From contig JAIVEN010000028.1 in the NCBI GenBank assembly GCA_026686845.1, positions 697,001 through 761,000 of the forward strand: a stretch of DNA of 64,000 nucleotides, read 5' to 3'. The DNA comes from Adenanthera pavonina. Its lineage: Eukaryota > Streptophyta > Magnoliopsida > Fabales > Fabaceae. The translations under genes and the position numbers were made by a program. A model generated the notes under the pieces. That model made no database searches. It was not told where the DNA came from and worked only from the letters and a program-made list of their open reading frames with translations. Shown one piece after another: positions 63,849 through 64,000 of this stretch (the first letter of the stretch is position 1; each line of letters starts with the position of its first letter).

Positions 63849-64000
63849 ATGGCTGCACCTATTCATCAATTAACCCCACTTTCTTCTCCAAAACCCATCA
63901 CAAGCACACCACGAAATAATGAACCCTCTCTCCTCTTCCCTTCACCCCACCTGCTCTCTCTTATACCCAAATGCGCCTCTCTCAGAGAGCTGAGGCAGAT
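63849..64000 (+). CDS. pentatricopeptide repeat (PPR) protein, N-terminal part
   Basis: Open from ATG at 63849 to the window edge: 50 codons plus two bases. It starts MAAPIHQLTPLSSPKPITST, a serine/proline/threonine-rich, acid-poor leader that suits an organelle-targeting peptide. It reaches SLIPKCASLRELRQI, which matches the LxxCxSLxxLKQIHA entry motif of plant PLS-class PPR proteins. These bind organelle RNA, often for C-to-U editing. The repeats and the class-defining C-terminus lie outside the window. Confidence 0.75.
   Translation, partial: MAAPIHQLTPLSSPKPITSTPRNNEPSLLFPSPHLLSLIPKCASLRELRQ

Overview
The window is nuclear DNA of a flowering plant, most likely a eudicot. It is AT-rich, its genes are split by GT-AG introns, and the protein families are plant-type: a RING-CH ligase with a plant C-terminal domain, an AVT1-type amino acid transporter, an APY6-like apyrase and an organellar PPR protein. 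The transposons are plant families too: Athila-like and chromovirus Ty3, SIRE/Maximus-like copia, CACTA, hAT, Stowaway and an RTE-type LINE. I cannot name the species.

Host genes. (1) 1408-5214, minus: a seven-exon membrane RING-CH E3 ligase. (2) 23616-29214, minus: an eight-exon apyrase whose last exon carries a likely 1-bp frameshift that removes the C-terminal membrane anchor. (3) 35987-39113, plus: a three-exon vacuolar-type amino acid transporter. (4) 41579-43615, minus: a six-exon gene I do not recognise, with repeated basic motifs and only phase-1 introns. (5) 63849 to the window end, plus: the start of a PPR protein. Fragments are an orphan plus-strand terminal exon (22862-23041) and an RNase H-like pseudogene (30134-30542). 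Exon edges were read by eye; in every model the phases add up.

Mobile DNA. 6797-8429 is an hAT-like element with an 8-bp target-site duplication (TSD) that holds a broken Ty3 end. 9611-19134 is a complete but dead Athila-like Ty3 element (TSD CTCAA). 19580-21120 holds two small DNA transposons. 45293-61523 is a stack of insertions: a deleted chromovirus (TSD TTTTC) is split by a TGTAAC...TTATA LTR element (TSD CAAG plus A or G). That element is itself split by a CACTA element (TSD GAT) and a 10.7-kb SIRE-like copia element (TSD ATGTT). Stowaway elements lie just beyond.

The genes do not form an operon or cluster and look functionally independent. Ligase, apyrase and transporter would act at membranes; the PPR protein would act in an organelle. 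I found no wholly new system. The best leads are the unrecognised repeat-motif gene, the minisatellite domain present in only one LTR of the SIRE-like element, the CACTA subterminal arrays and the apyrase frameshift.
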